Assembly: GCA_038243395.1 (NCBI GenBank)
Contig: JBBSRC010000033.1
Location: 1-37,968, forward strand
Source: Gelidibacter sp038243395
GTDB taxonomy: Bacteria > Bacteroidota > Bacteroidia > Flavobacteriales > Flavobacteriaceae
Direction of reading: 5' to 3'
DNA length: 37,968 nucleotides
Position 1 is the stretch's first letter. Each line of letters begins with the position of its first letter. Made by a program: the position numbers and the translations under genes. Below, piece after piece: positions 8,095 to 16,527 of this stretch. The notes below the pieces were generated by a model. The model saw only the letters and a program-made list of their open reading frames with translations. It had not been told where the DNA came from and made no database searches.

Positions 8095-8771
8095 TTACTT
8101 AATTTGTGAGCTCATTCTTTTTTGATATAAATCGAAATGAAAGTACACGAGCATAAAATAGGGAATCCCAATTATTTGGACGACTATAATATATAATGGC
8201 CATTCTCCAAAATAGTCTATCAATGATGCTGAGTTCGGTTTTTGATTGAGGTAGATATAATTGGCATTTAATAGATAATTGCTGATCATCATTGCAATCA
8301 CATATACTTGTAGTGCAAAAAATGATTTAAAAATGCTTTTAGAATTGGGAACCATTTTAAATACCATTGTAGCATAACCTATTATATATAAGAGTCCTAA
8401 ATGCAACACCGAATACCGGGAATAATTAAAAGTCGGATATCCTGCAGCAATATCTGGGGTGACGATTGCCTGTGATGTTCCTGTTACAATCCAAAACACT
8501 AAAATTTCATACATCCAAAATTTCCGATAATAGGTGAAAATCGGAATAAAATGGCCAATAGACTGCATAATTAAAGAGGCAAATCCTTCTGGATATCATA
8601 GTTACCCGAGATAGCTTTATTAAGATGGAATGTTAAGACCGTCAAGGAAACGACGCTCGCAAAATAATGAATAAAACGATGTTGATTCTTCGATGTTAAC
8701 CGCTGTTTGACAAAGTGGATGATGCCAATTGCAAAGATTAAAGCCATCGAAATTAGGAGCCAATGCTCCAT
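8095..8771 (-). pseudogene. YwaF/TIGR02206-like membrane protein, split by a frameshift
   Basis: Two minus-strand reading frames together make one protein. The first half (8771-8571, 66 residues) is membrane-like and ends at ISGNYDIQKDLPL followed by TAA. The second half (8568-8095, 157 residues) starts MQSIGHFIPIF and continues with FWMYEILVFWIVTG and SQAIVTPDI. In YwaF/TIGR02206 proteins an LPLHLC-type motif leads straight into these segments and the TPD motif, so both halves belong to one roughly 225-residue, six- to seven-helix protein. The break is at a TTT run near 8574; one extra T would join the frames (LPL-LIMQS). It could be a real frameshift, a sequencing error, or two polypeptides made by stop-restart at TAATTATG. 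Function of the family is unclear. Confidence 0.72.
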
Positions 8772-8848
8772 ACTTCCAAAGGCAACACGATTTAAACCAA
8801 AAGCAGTATATAGAAAACGAAATACATAATGCCTTATTAACTATTGAG

Positions 8849-9730
8849 TTACTGTGCCATCTGACGTTCTCTCGCCAACAAGGTGTTTTTTAGCAACATG
8901 GCAATTGTCATTGGCCCAACGCCCCCGGGAACTGGCGTTATAAAACTTGCTTTCTTACTGACATTTTCAAAATCTACATCTCCTGTAATACGATAACCTT
9001 TTTCGGTACTGTCGTCAGGGACTCTCGTAATCCCAACATCAATAACAACGACGTCATCTTTAACCATTTCCGCTTTAAGAAAATTTGGAACCCCTAAGGC
9101 AGAGATAATGATATCGGCTTGAGAAGTAATTTGGGTTATATTTTTGGTATGACTGTGTGTTAAAGTAACCGTTGAATTACCTGGGAAACCTTTTCTTCCC
9201 ATCAAAATACTCATCGGTCTTCCTACAATATGGCTTCGTCCAATCACAACAGTGTGTTTACCTTGGGTGTCCACATCATATCGATCTAACAATTCCAAAA
9301 TACCAAAAGGGGTTGCAGGGATAAAAGTAGACATATCCAAAGCCATTCTTCCAAAGTTCATTGGATGGAAACCGTCGACATCTTTATTAGGATCTACAGC
9401 TAAAAGTACCTTTTGCGTATCTATCTGTTTTGGCAATGGCAGTTGAATTATAAATCCATCAATATCAGGGTTATTATTTAACTCGTAAATCTTGTCAAGT
9501 AATTCAATTTCGCTAGTCGTATTAGACATGCGAACCATAGTCGAATCAAATCCAACACGCTCACAGGCCTTTACTTTACTAGCCACATAAGTTAGGCTCG
9601 CGCCATCGTTGCCCACAATTATCGCAGCAAGATGTGGCACTTTTTCGCCATTCGCTTTCATTTTTTGTACCTGTTCAGCAATTTCATTTTTAATGTCGTT
9701 GCTTACTTTTTTACCGTCGAGTATTGTCAT
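8849..9730 (-). CDS. folD: Bifunctional methylenetetrahydrofolate dehydrogenase / methenyltetrahydrofolate cyclohydrolase
   Basis: FolD interconverts 5,10-methylene-, 5,10-methenyl- and 10-formyl-tetrahydrofolate, using NADP, to supply one-carbon units. The 293-residue protein is full length. It shows Y48 and K52 in TYVASKVKAC (the catalytic Tyr and Lys), GFIIQLPLPKQ, VDGFHPMNFGR, the dinucleotide-binding GRSHIVGRPMSILM, and the closing TPVPGGVGPMTIAMLLKNT. The start ATG at 9730 gives MTILDGKKVS, as in homologues. It is monocistronic in this view: downstream is the broken YwaF-like gene, upstream a repeat-rich gap. Confidence 0.96.
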   Translation of the reverse strand: MTILDGKKVSNDIKNEIAEQVQKMKANGEKVPHLAAIIVGNDGASLTYVASKVKACERVGFDSTMVRMSNTTSEIELLDKIYELNNNPDIDGFIIQLPLPKQIDTQKVLLAVDPNKDVDGFHPMNFGRMALDMSTFIPATPFGILELLDRYDVDTQGKHTVVIGRSHIVGRPMSILMGRKGFPGNSTVTLTHSHTKNITQITSQADIIISALGVPNFLKAEMVKDDVVVIDVGITRVPDDSTEKGYRITGDVDFENVSKKASFITPVPGGVGPMTIAMLLKNTLLARERQMAQ

Positions 9731-9745
9731 TTTCTTATTAGTTTA

Positions 9746-9768
9746 CAGTCGCAGTGGCAGTTTTCAGT
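9746..9768. repeat. CAGT-rich repeat tract, left of the four-helix-bundle pseudogene
   Basis: Four CAGT units occur at 9746, 9752, 9758 and 9765, ending in CAGTTTTCAGT (9758-9768). The reverse complement, ACTGAAAACTG, occurs at 10314-10324 on the other side of the pseudogene. Confidence 0.55.
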
Positions 9769-9908
9769 TGCTTACTCTTGTGGTTTTACTTCAAATCAAT
9801 CCGTATAATTAATTAATAATTTAATTAACTATCTAACATATTTGCGATTTCTACGGTCACAATACTAAAAACTGTGACTATCACTCTGTGCAAATTATCC
9901 TTTACATA

Positions 9909-10282
9909 CTACTCTTGCTTTACTCCAAATTTATCGGGATTATTGATCATAAAATTAATCAACTTCCCTATTTCAACAACTTCTTTTTCTAATTTTTTAA
10001 AATCTTCCCTTTTCAGATATTCACAAGCAAAAGCATAGTCTAACCATACACTAGTCCCTGAATTCTCACCATCAGCATCTGTCAATTTGCTAATAAAAAA
10101 TGTCTGGGGTATCCTCTTTTTCGATATGACTCTGCAATATTTGCAGAAACAGAACGAGAACTTCTTCTAATTTAATCGGTTAAAGCGTAAGTCTCCTCTT
10201 CTGGAAAGGATTTAGAAATATTATAGATAGCCATACCCGAATCAAAAGTTTTTTGATATGCTATTAACTTCTAAAAATCCAT
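9909..10282 (-). pseudogene. Four-helix bundle protein (23S rRNA intervening-sequence protein type), decayed
   Basis: Reading the minus strand from an ATG at 10282 gives a recognisable four-helix bundle (S23/IVP, TIGR02436-like) protein with three disabling changes. TAG is the fourth codon (after MDF) and TAA falls in ALTD*IRRSSRSVSANIAE where Gln is expected. A frameshift in a T run near 10090 follows RKRGYPRHF. The tail continues in a second frame as SKLTDADGENSG, then WLDYAFACEYLKREDFKKLE and INNPDKFGVKQE before TAG at 9911-9909. The family includes proteins encoded in 23S rRNA intervening sequences and the Avd accessory proteins of retroelements; free-standing copies are common in Bacteroidota, with unknown function. 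Intact length would be about 120 residues. Confidence 0.82.
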
Positions 10283-10295
10283 AATTTAATCTTTT

Positions 10296-10335
10296 ACTGT
10301 GACTGAGATTGAGACTGAAAACTGAGACTGAGACT
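10296..10335. repeat. ACTG-rich repeat tract, right of the four-helix-bundle pseudogene
   Basis: ACTG units lie at 10296, 10302, 10314, 10321 and 10327, many spaced by GAG or GA. The tract carries ACTGAAAACTG, the reverse complement of CAGTTTTCAGT at 9758-9768. A 9-bp direct match ACTGTGACT is at 9871-9879 and 10296-10304. The tract ends next to the ffh stop. Confidence 0.55.
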
Positions 10336-10339
10336 AACC

Positions 10340-11668
10340 CTACTTCATATTCTTCATCGCCTGCATCATGGCCTTACCTTTACCACCTTGCATCATCTTC
10401 ATCATTTTACTCATTTGATCAAATTGTTTCAGCAACTGATTCACTTCTTGTACCGAAGTACCCGAACCTTTACCGATACGTTTCTTTCTACTCGCATTAA
10501 TCACAGATGGATTGGTTCTTTCTTCCAAGGTCATGGAGTGGATAATGGCTTCAATACCTTTAAAAGCGTCATCATCGATATCAACATCTTTCATCATTTT
10601 TCCTGCGCCAGGAATCATTCCGATAAGGTCTTTCATGTTCCCCATCTTTTTGATCTGCTGAATTTGATTTAAGAAATCATCAAAGCCAAATTGATTTTTT
10701 GCGATTTTCTTCTGCAGCTTGCGTGCTTCCTCTTCATCAAACTGCTCTTGGGCACGTTCAACAAGGGAAACGACATCACCCATCCCCAAAATACGGTCGG
10801 CCATACGTGATGGATAGAAGATGTCAATAGCTTCCATTTTCTCACCAGTACCAATAAATTTGATAGGCTTGTTAACAACAGCTTTAATGGAAATGGCGGC
10901 ACCACCACGCGTATCACCATCTAATTTGGTAAGGATAACACCATCAAAATTCAAGATATCATTAAAGGCTTTTGCTGTATTAACGGCATCCTGACCGGTC
11001 ATAGCATCCACCACAAACAATGTTTCTTGTGGCTGAATGGCTTTATGAATGTTCGAAATCTCGGTCATCATCGCCTGATCAACGGCCAGACGTCCAGCAG
11101 TATCAATAATTACGACGTTATGGCCATTTGCTTTGGCGTAAGCAATACCCGCTTGGGCAATCGCTACAGGATCGGTATTACCGCGATCACTAAACACCTC
11201 AACATTGATTTGATCTCCTACAACGTGAAGTTGATCAACCGCCGCCGGACGATACACGTCACAGGCTACCAATAAAGGTTTTTTTGATTTTTTGTTTTTA
11301 AGAAAATTAGCGAGTTTTCCAGAAAAAGTCGTTTTACCAGAACCTTGCAAACCAGACATCAAAATAATACTTGGATTTCCTGAAAGATTAATCCCTTCAG
11401 CATCGCCACCCATAAGTTCAGTTAATTCATCCTTTACCAACTTTACCATCAATTGGCCAGGCTGCAAAGAGGTCAATACATTTTGACCCATTGCTTTTTC
11501 CTTTACCGTATTGGTAAATTCCTTAGCAATTTTAAAGTTAACGTCGGCATCCAACAACGCTCTTCGTACTTCTTTCAAAGTTTCAGCCACGTTTACTTCC
11601 GTAATACTTCCATGTCCTTTAAGAACGTGTAAGGCTTTATCTAACTTTTCACTTAAATTATTAAACAT
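10340..11668 (-). CDS. ffh: Signal recognition particle protein Ffh
   Basis: Ffh is the SRP54-type GTPase that binds signal sequences and 4.5S RNA and delivers ribosomes to FtsY at the membrane. The 442-residue protein has the N-domain helical bundle (about 1-90). The NG GTPase domain follows, with G1 GLQGSGKTTFSGKLA, G3 DTAGRLA, G4 TKLDGDTRGG, and GTGEKMEAIDIFYP. The C-terminal M domain is rich in Met and ends in MSKMMKMMQGGKGKAMMQAM. It is full length. The -7 element at 11726-11733 suggests its own promoter, with a leader of about 57 nt. Confidence 0.97.
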   Translation of the reverse strand: MFNNLSEKLDKALHVLKGHGSITEVNVAETLKEVRRALLDADVNFKIAKEFTNTVKEKAMGQNVLTSLQPGQLMVKLVKDELTELMGGDAEGINLSGNPSIILMSGLQGSGKTTFSGKLANFLKNKKSKKPLLVACDVYRPAAVDQLHVVGDQINVEVFSDRGNTDPVAIAQAGIAYAKANGHNVVIIDTAGRLAVDQAMMTEISNIHKAIQPQETLFVVDAMTGQDAVNTAKAFNDILNFDGVILTKLDGDTRGGAAISIKAVVNKPIKFIGTGEKMEAIDIFYPSRMADRILGMGDVVSLVERAQEQFDEEEARKLQKKIAKNQFGFDDFLNQIQQIKKMGNMKDLIGMIPGAGKMMKDVDIDDDAFKGIEAIIHSMTLEERTNPSVINASRKKRIGKGSGTSVQEVNQLLKQFDQMSKMMKMMQGGKGKAMMQAMKNMK

Positions 11669-11725
11669 ATGATTTCCGTCTTCTGTTTGCAGTGTTAAAA
11701 ACTACAAGAATTAAATTTTGAGTTG

Positions 11726-11733
11726 CAAATTTA
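11726..11733 (-). promoter_or_regulatory. Bacteroidota -7 promoter element for ffh
   Basis: The minus strand reads TAAATTTG, a full match to TAnnTTTG, in the argS-ffh gap and 57 bp before the ffh ATG. A -33 TTG is not clear. Confidence 0.5.
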
Positions 11734-11774
11734 CATATTTGATGTCTATTTATAAAACCTAAAGGCTTAATAAA

Positions 11775-13553
11775 TTACATACGTTCTGGCACATCAATTC
11801 CCAATAAACCAAATGCCTTCTTGATCGTGATTGCCACTTTGTTGGACAAGGCCACTCTAAAGGCTTTCTCATAATCATTTTCAGCTCCAAGAATGGACAG
11901 ATTTTGATAAAAAGAATTGAATTCTTTCACAAGATCATAGGTGTAATTTGCGACTAAGGCAGGACTATGGTTCTCAGCTGCATTTTGGATCACTTCAGGA
12001 AAAAGCATGATAATTTTCAAAAGCTCCTTTTCTTTTTCATGTAAAGAAATCGTTGCAAAATCTATTGAGGCATCTTGATCTGCTTTTCTTAATATCGATT
12101 GAATTCTGGCATAGGTGTATTGAATAAACGGTCCTGTATTACCTTGAAAATCGATGGATTCCTTTGGGTCAAATAGAATACGCTTTCGCGGATCCACTTT
12201 TAAAATATAATATTTCAAAGCGCCCAATCCGATAGATTTGTAGAGCTCCTCTTTTTCAGATTGAGAATAACCGTCCAACTTGCCCAATTCCTCAGAAATT
12301 TCTTCAGCCGTTTGTGCCATTTCTACAATCAAGTCATCAGCATCGACTACGGTTCCTTCTCTACTCTTCATTTTTCCAGAAGGCAAATCGACCATGCCAT
12401 AACTTAAATGAAACAAGTTTTTCGCCCAGTCAAAGCCAAGTTTTTTAATAATCAAAAACAAGACTTGAAAGTGATATTCCTGCTCGTTGCCAACGGTATA
12501 AACCATCCCACCAACATCAGGAAAATCCTTAACGCGCTGAATTGCCGTACCGATATCTTGGGTCATATAAACCGCTGTACCGTCTGAGCGTAGAACGATT
12601 TTCTCATCCAAACCATCATCCGTCAAATCACACCACACCGACCCATCTTCTTTTTTGAAAAACACGCCAGATTTTAAACCTTCTGCAACAAATTCTTTTC
12701 CTAAAAGATAGGTTTGGCTTTCATAATACAGATTATCGAAATCAACACCTAAATTTTTATAAGTCTCATCAAAACCTGTATAAACCCAACCGTTCATTTT
12801 CTCCCAAAGCGCTACAACTTCTGGATCTCCGGCTTCCCATTTTAAGAGCATCTCTTGGGCCTCAATTATTATGAGCGCTTGTTTCTTGGCTTCTTCTTCC
12901 GTTTTACCTTGAGCGATTAACTCTTGGATTTCCTTTTTATATTCCTGATCAAATTTGACGTAATAATTACCAACGAGTTTATCTCCTTTTAAACTCGTAG
13001 AATCCGGCGTCTCTCCATTTCCATAACGTTCCCAGGCCAACATGCTTTTACAGATATGAATTCCTCTATCATTTATAATTTGGGTTTTGTACACCTTTTT
13101 ACCCGATGCCTTTAAAATTTCGGCAACACTATAACCCAATAAGTTATTTCTGATGTGACCCAAATGCAAAGGTTTATTGGTATTTGGTGAAGAATATTCT
13201 ACCATCACTGCTTTATCATTTGGATTTGGAGTAACAAATCCGAAAGTATCTTGGTCTTTTATAGTTTGAAAGAAATCAAGATAATAACGCTCATCAATTT
13301 CAACATTTAAAAAACCTTTTACAACATTGAAAGACTTTACATCATCCATATTATCCTGAAGATATTGGCCAATTTGCTCTCCAATCTGAACTGGATTTCC
13401 TTTAACAACCCGCAGCATCGGGAAAATAACGACAGTGATATCGCCCACAAACTCTTTGCGCGTAGGTTGCAATTCAACCGACTCCAAAGGTGCGCCAAAA
13501 ATGTCATTTACTGCTTTTTTTACCTGATGTGATAAGGTCTCCTGAAGATTCAT
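11775..13553 (-). CDS. argS: Arginyl-tRNA synthetase
   Basis: A class I aminoacyl-tRNA synthetase charging tRNA-Arg with arginine, 592 residues, full length. It has the N-terminal ArgRS additional domain (about 1-110), then the HIGH motif as HLGH in NKPLHLGHIRN. The KMSKS loop has the degenerate form GKMKSREGTV, and the C-terminal DALR anticodon-binding domain runs from about residue 470 to GIDVPERM. A variant KMSKS sequence is usual in ArgRS, so the K-M-K-S-R form is not a defect. Its stop is about 107 bp before the ffh start, with a promoter element between, so the two genes need not share a transcript. Confidence 0.97.
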   Translation of the reverse strand: MNLQETLSHQVKKAVNDIFGAPLESVELQPTRKEFVGDITVVIFPMLRVVKGNPVQIGEQIGQYLQDNMDDVKSFNVVKGFLNVEIDERYYLDFFQTIKDQDTFGFVTPNPNDKAVMVEYSSPNTNKPLHLGHIRNNLLGYSVAEILKASGKKVYKTQIINDRGIHICKSMLAWERYGNGETPDSTSLKGDKLVGNYYVKFDQEYKKEIQELIAQGKTEEEAKKQALIIIEAQEMLLKWEAGDPEVVALWEKMNGWVYTGFDETYKNLGVDFDNLYYESQTYLLGKEFVAEGLKSGVFFKKEDGSVWCDLTDDGLDEKIVLRSDGTAVYMTQDIGTAIQRVKDFPDVGGMVYTVGNEQEYHFQVLFLIIKKLGFDWAKNLFHLSYGMVDLPSGKMKSREGTVVDADDLIVEMAQTAEEISEELGKLDGYSQSEKEELYKSIGLGALKYYILKVDPRKRILFDPKESIDFQGNTGPFIQYTYARIQSILRKADQDASIDFATISLHEKEKELLKIIMLFPEVIQNAAENHSPALVANYTYDLVKEFNSFYQNLSILGAENDYEKAFRVALSNKVAITIKKAFGLLGIDVPERM

Positions 13554-13574
13554 CTGCTGTTCAATTTAAGTTTG

Positions 13575-13582
13575 CAAAGATA
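13575..13582 (-). promoter_or_regulatory. Bacteroidota -7 promoter element for argS
   Basis: The minus strand reads TATCTTTG, a full match to TAnnTTTG, 21 bp before the argS ATG at 13553. No well-spaced TTG was found upstream. Confidence 0.5.
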
Positions 13583-14255
13583 GCGTTTTTATTAAAATTT
13601 TTAGGAGTCAAAATTGTATAGTTGTTCGAAATACTTAAGCGGTAATTAGCCAGTAGTTTCTGAGCATAATTACTCTTCTAAAACGGTTAGCTTAAATCTG
13701 ATTAAAACATGCAACTTTCAGGCAACTTAATATAGGGCAGATTTAATTATAATGTTGGCACACATAATGTATAATGCCTCCCATTCATTACAGAAAGTAA
13801 ATTTGTGGACAATAGATTAATACTTTTTATACCTAAGTTTTTACTTCGCTAATTCATGAAAGTCAACCAATTATTCATTTTAATATACAATTATTCATTT
13901 TCTGATTTTTATCTATCATCTGATTGACACTAATTTTGGAGTTCTCAGAAATATGCGTTTCTACGATAAAAAAACCTTATTTCTATGATTTTAACCTTTC
14001 GTCGAGAAGACCTTTTATCCAAAATAAAATAAGTATCACTTTAACTAATTTTTTGGCATTAAAACCTCGAAATTAGATTAATAGAACCCTTTGTTTCATT
14101 TTTGGCGAAGCTATTAATCAAGGTCCCAAAGACGTTGATCCCCTTATTGAAAAATCCTTAACAGCAGTGTTATTGTATCTTGTGAACGTGCCTCTCCTCT
14201 CCCTCAAGGCAAGCTCTAATCACATCAACATTACATCATATAACTAATTGTATAA
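13583..14255. other. Intergenic region without a recognisable gene
   Basis: About 670 bp between divergent argS and the histidine kinase gene. It is AT-rich, with stops in all frames. No tRNA fold, terminator hairpin or recognisable gene remnant was found. An open stretch at 14077-14247 (56 codons, plus strand) has no ATG and no recognisable motif. The kinase promoter should lie in the right part, but I see only a weak match (TATCTTGT near 14176). Confidence 0.5.
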
Positions 14256-16313
14256 ATGAAACGGTTAATTTTCTTAGCTGCCTTTTTTGCTGTCTTATTT
14301 GGTCATTCCCAAACCAAAAAGATAGACAGTCTTGCTATACAATTAGCTTATCGAAAACAAGATTCATCTAAAGTAGATACTTCCATACAACTTATTAAAG
14401 CCTTATACAAAAGCCAGGATTACCAGAAAGCTCTGTTATATATTTCTGAAACTGAACACCTTTCACTAACCATAAATTACAACAAAGGCGTGGCTGAAGC
14501 CAATTATTACAAAGCGCTTATATACGCCAATAAGAATGATTATTACAATGCTATTGACCATTTCAACAAATCGAAAAAACTGTACTCTGAGCTCAATGAT
14601 TTCGTAGGTGTTGCTAAAGTAAGCAATAGCATGGGCCTCATAGAAATCAAAAGAGGAAATTACAGATCGGGATTAGCGAATGCTCTGGCTGCCATTAAAA
14701 TATTTGAAGCTCAAAATCATTATGAAGAGCTGAGTGTGGCCTATAATAATTTGGCCGAAGCTTATGTCAACACACATCAGATCGATAAAGCTCTTGAGTT
14801 CAACATTAAATCTTTGAATATTAGAGAGCGATTAAAAGACAGTACAGGCATTATAATGTCCACAAAAAACATTGCGCATTTGTATTCAGAACGCAAAGAA
14901 CACCGAAAGGCAATTGAATATTATGAAGCTGTATTAGCAATGATAAATCCTCTAACCGACCAAAACTTGAGAGGCGAAGTGCTTCCACGTATTGGTGAGG
15001 AATATCTAAGGTCTAATGATTTTGCTAAGGCTTCTGAATATTTGGAAGAAGGATTAACATACAACAGAAAAACAAATAATAAAGATGGCATCCTGAGAGC
15101 ATTAAACTCTATTGCTCATCTTAATCTTGAAAAAAAGTACACGCGCCTTGCCGAAGGCCAAATATTTGAAGCTCATAAATTGGCGAAAAACACAGAGAAC
15201 AATGAGGAACTTTTAAAAAACTACAAACTATTAATGACCCTCGATTCCATCAAGGGCAAATTTCAAAATGCTTACAAATGGCAAAGAGAATATTTTACCT
15301 TAAAACACCATCTCGATAGCGAAAACCAACTTACACTTCCAACAAATACAGACTCCATAGAAGAGCGTTTTGAGAACGACTCCATTACTGACATCATCAA
15401 TACCCCTAAACCCATGCTAGAAAATACTAATCAAGTCCAAAATTTAAAACTCCTCTCATATGGTTTAATCGCGGCCTTTTTAACCGTATTAACTTTTTTA
15501 CTTTTGATCCATCTCAAAAGAAAAAGTTCTATTAAATATACTCAAGAGCTTGAAGAAAAAAATAAACAAATCCAAATTCAAAATAAGGCTATTATGGAGC
15601 AGAAGCAACATCTTGAAGAAATCAATAACGTTAAGGATCGGTTGTTCTCTATTGTATCACATGATTTAAAAGATTCTATCTCCTCCATTAAAGGATTCTT
15701 AGACTTACTCAAAGAAGAGAGTATTAGCAGAGAAGAGTTTGATGAATTGATACCAGAACTTAGTGAAAACGCTAATAACGCTTCCTTACTACTATTTAAT
15801 CTGTTGAACTGGTCAAAGTCTCAAATGCAGAATTTGGAACCCAATCCAGAACTTTTTAACATCCAAGATATTTTTCAACTTAAAATGAATTTAGTAGATC
15901 AAAAAATCGAACAAAAGCGCATCGTCGTTATCGACGAGACCCAACACGAATTGGTTTATGCCGATAAGAGTATGGTTGAAATAATTATTCAAAACTTGAT
16001 TACCAATGCTGTGAAATTTAGTCGTGTGGGCGATATTATTACCATCTCTAATAAAGAGTACAATGGCAAATCTCTGATTTGCGTGGAAGACACAGGTGTT
16101 GGCATTTCAAAAGAGAACCTTGAGAAACTTTTTCAAAATAATAATTTCACGACCATTGGCACGCAAAACGAAAAAGGCACCGGTCTAGGACTGACGATCT
16201 GTAAAGAGTTAGTAGAACTTAATCAAGGCCAAATCTGGGTAGAAAGCACAGAAAATGTGGGCACCAAATTCTTTGTGGAACTTCCGAAGAAGAAAACAGA
16301 AGAACAAAATTAA
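14256..16313 (+). CDS. TPR sensor histidine kinase, orphan
   Basis: The 685-residue protein begins with a signal peptide (to about residue 18, GHSQ). A sensor of about seven TPR-like helical repeats follows (roughly 40-350), placing the sensor outside the cytoplasmic membrane. One transmembrane helix is at about 398-420, then a coiled coil rich in Gln/Glu. The HisKA domain has the phospho-accepting H469 in FSIVSHDLKDS. The HATPase domain has N584 in the N box (NLITNAVKFS), DTGVGIS and GTGLGLTICKEL. This TPR-kinase layout is common in Bacteroidota. No response regulator is adjacent, so its partner must be encoded elsewhere. The signal it senses is unknown. Confidence 0.9.
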   Translation: MKRLIFLAAFFAVLFGHSQTKKIDSLAIQLAYRKQDSSKVDTSIQLIKALYKSQDYQKALLYISETEHLSLTINYNKGVAEANYYKALIYANKNDYYNAIDHFNKSKKLYSELNDFVGVAKVSNSMGLIEIKRGNYRSGLANALAAIKIFEAQNHYEELSVAYNNLAEAYVNTHQIDKALEFNIKSLNIRERLKDSTGIIMSTKNIAHLYSERKEHRKAIEYYEAVLAMINPLTDQNLRGEVLPRIGEEYLRSNDFAKASEYLEEGLTYNRKTNNKDGILRALNSIAHLNLEKKYTRLAEGQIFEAHKLAKNTENNEELLKNYKLLMTLDSIKGKFQNAYKWQREYFTLKHHLDSENQLTLPTNTDSIEERFENDSITDIINTPKPMLENTNQVQNLKLLSYGLIAAFLTVLTFLLLIHLKRKSSIKYTQELEEKNKQIQIQNKAIMEQKQHLEEINNVKDRLFSIVSHDLKDSISSIKGFLDLLKEESISREEFDELIPELSENANNASLLLFNLLNWSKSQMQNLEPNPELFNIQDIFQLKMNLVDQKIEQKRIVVIDETQHELVYADKSMVEIIIQNLITNAVKFSRVGDIITISNKEYNGKSLICVEDTGVGISKENLEKLFQNNNFTTIGTQNEKGTGLGLTICKELVELNQGQIWVESTENVGTKFFVELPKKKTEEQN

Positions 16314-16346
16314 AAAGTTTCTCGTTTGTGTTTAAAAGTTCGATGT

Positions 16347-16514
16347 GGTTACTGAGCCTAGTCGAAGTTCGGTTACTGAGCCTGGTCGAAGTTCGGTTAC
16401 TGAGCCTGGTCGAAGTATGGTTACTGAGCCTGGTCGAAGTATGGTTACTGAGCCTGGTCGAAGTATGGTTACTGAGCCTGGTCGAAGTATGGTTACTGAG
16501 CCTGGTCGAAGTAT
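16347..16514. repeat. Tandem repeat, seven 24-bp units
   Basis: Seven head-to-tail units start at 16347, 16371, 16395, 16419, 16443, 16467 and 16491. The core is TTACTGAGCCTGGTCGAA, and the last two bases vary (TC in units 1-2, AT in later ones). Unit 1 has CTAG for CTGG. The array lies between the stops of the convergent histidine kinase and ctlX genes, only 13 bp from the ctlX stop. Because 24 is a multiple of three and the unit has no stop in several frames, it gives spurious octapeptide-repeat reading frames on both strands; I do not call those genes. Confidence 0.95.
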
Positions 16515-16527
16515 CAATTTCAAGTTA

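Noticed and set aside
14077..14247. Open 56-codon plus-strand stretch before the histidine kinase
   Set aside because: It has no ATG, no recognisable motif and a length expected by chance in about 700 bp of sequence.
13583..14255. Possible tRNA or structured RNA in the long gap
   Set aside because: No cloverleaf arms, TTC-type loop or CCA end could be found, and no strong hairpin is visible.
16347..16514. Possible CRISPR array
   Set aside because: The units are contiguous 24-bp repeats with no spacers and no cas genes nearby.
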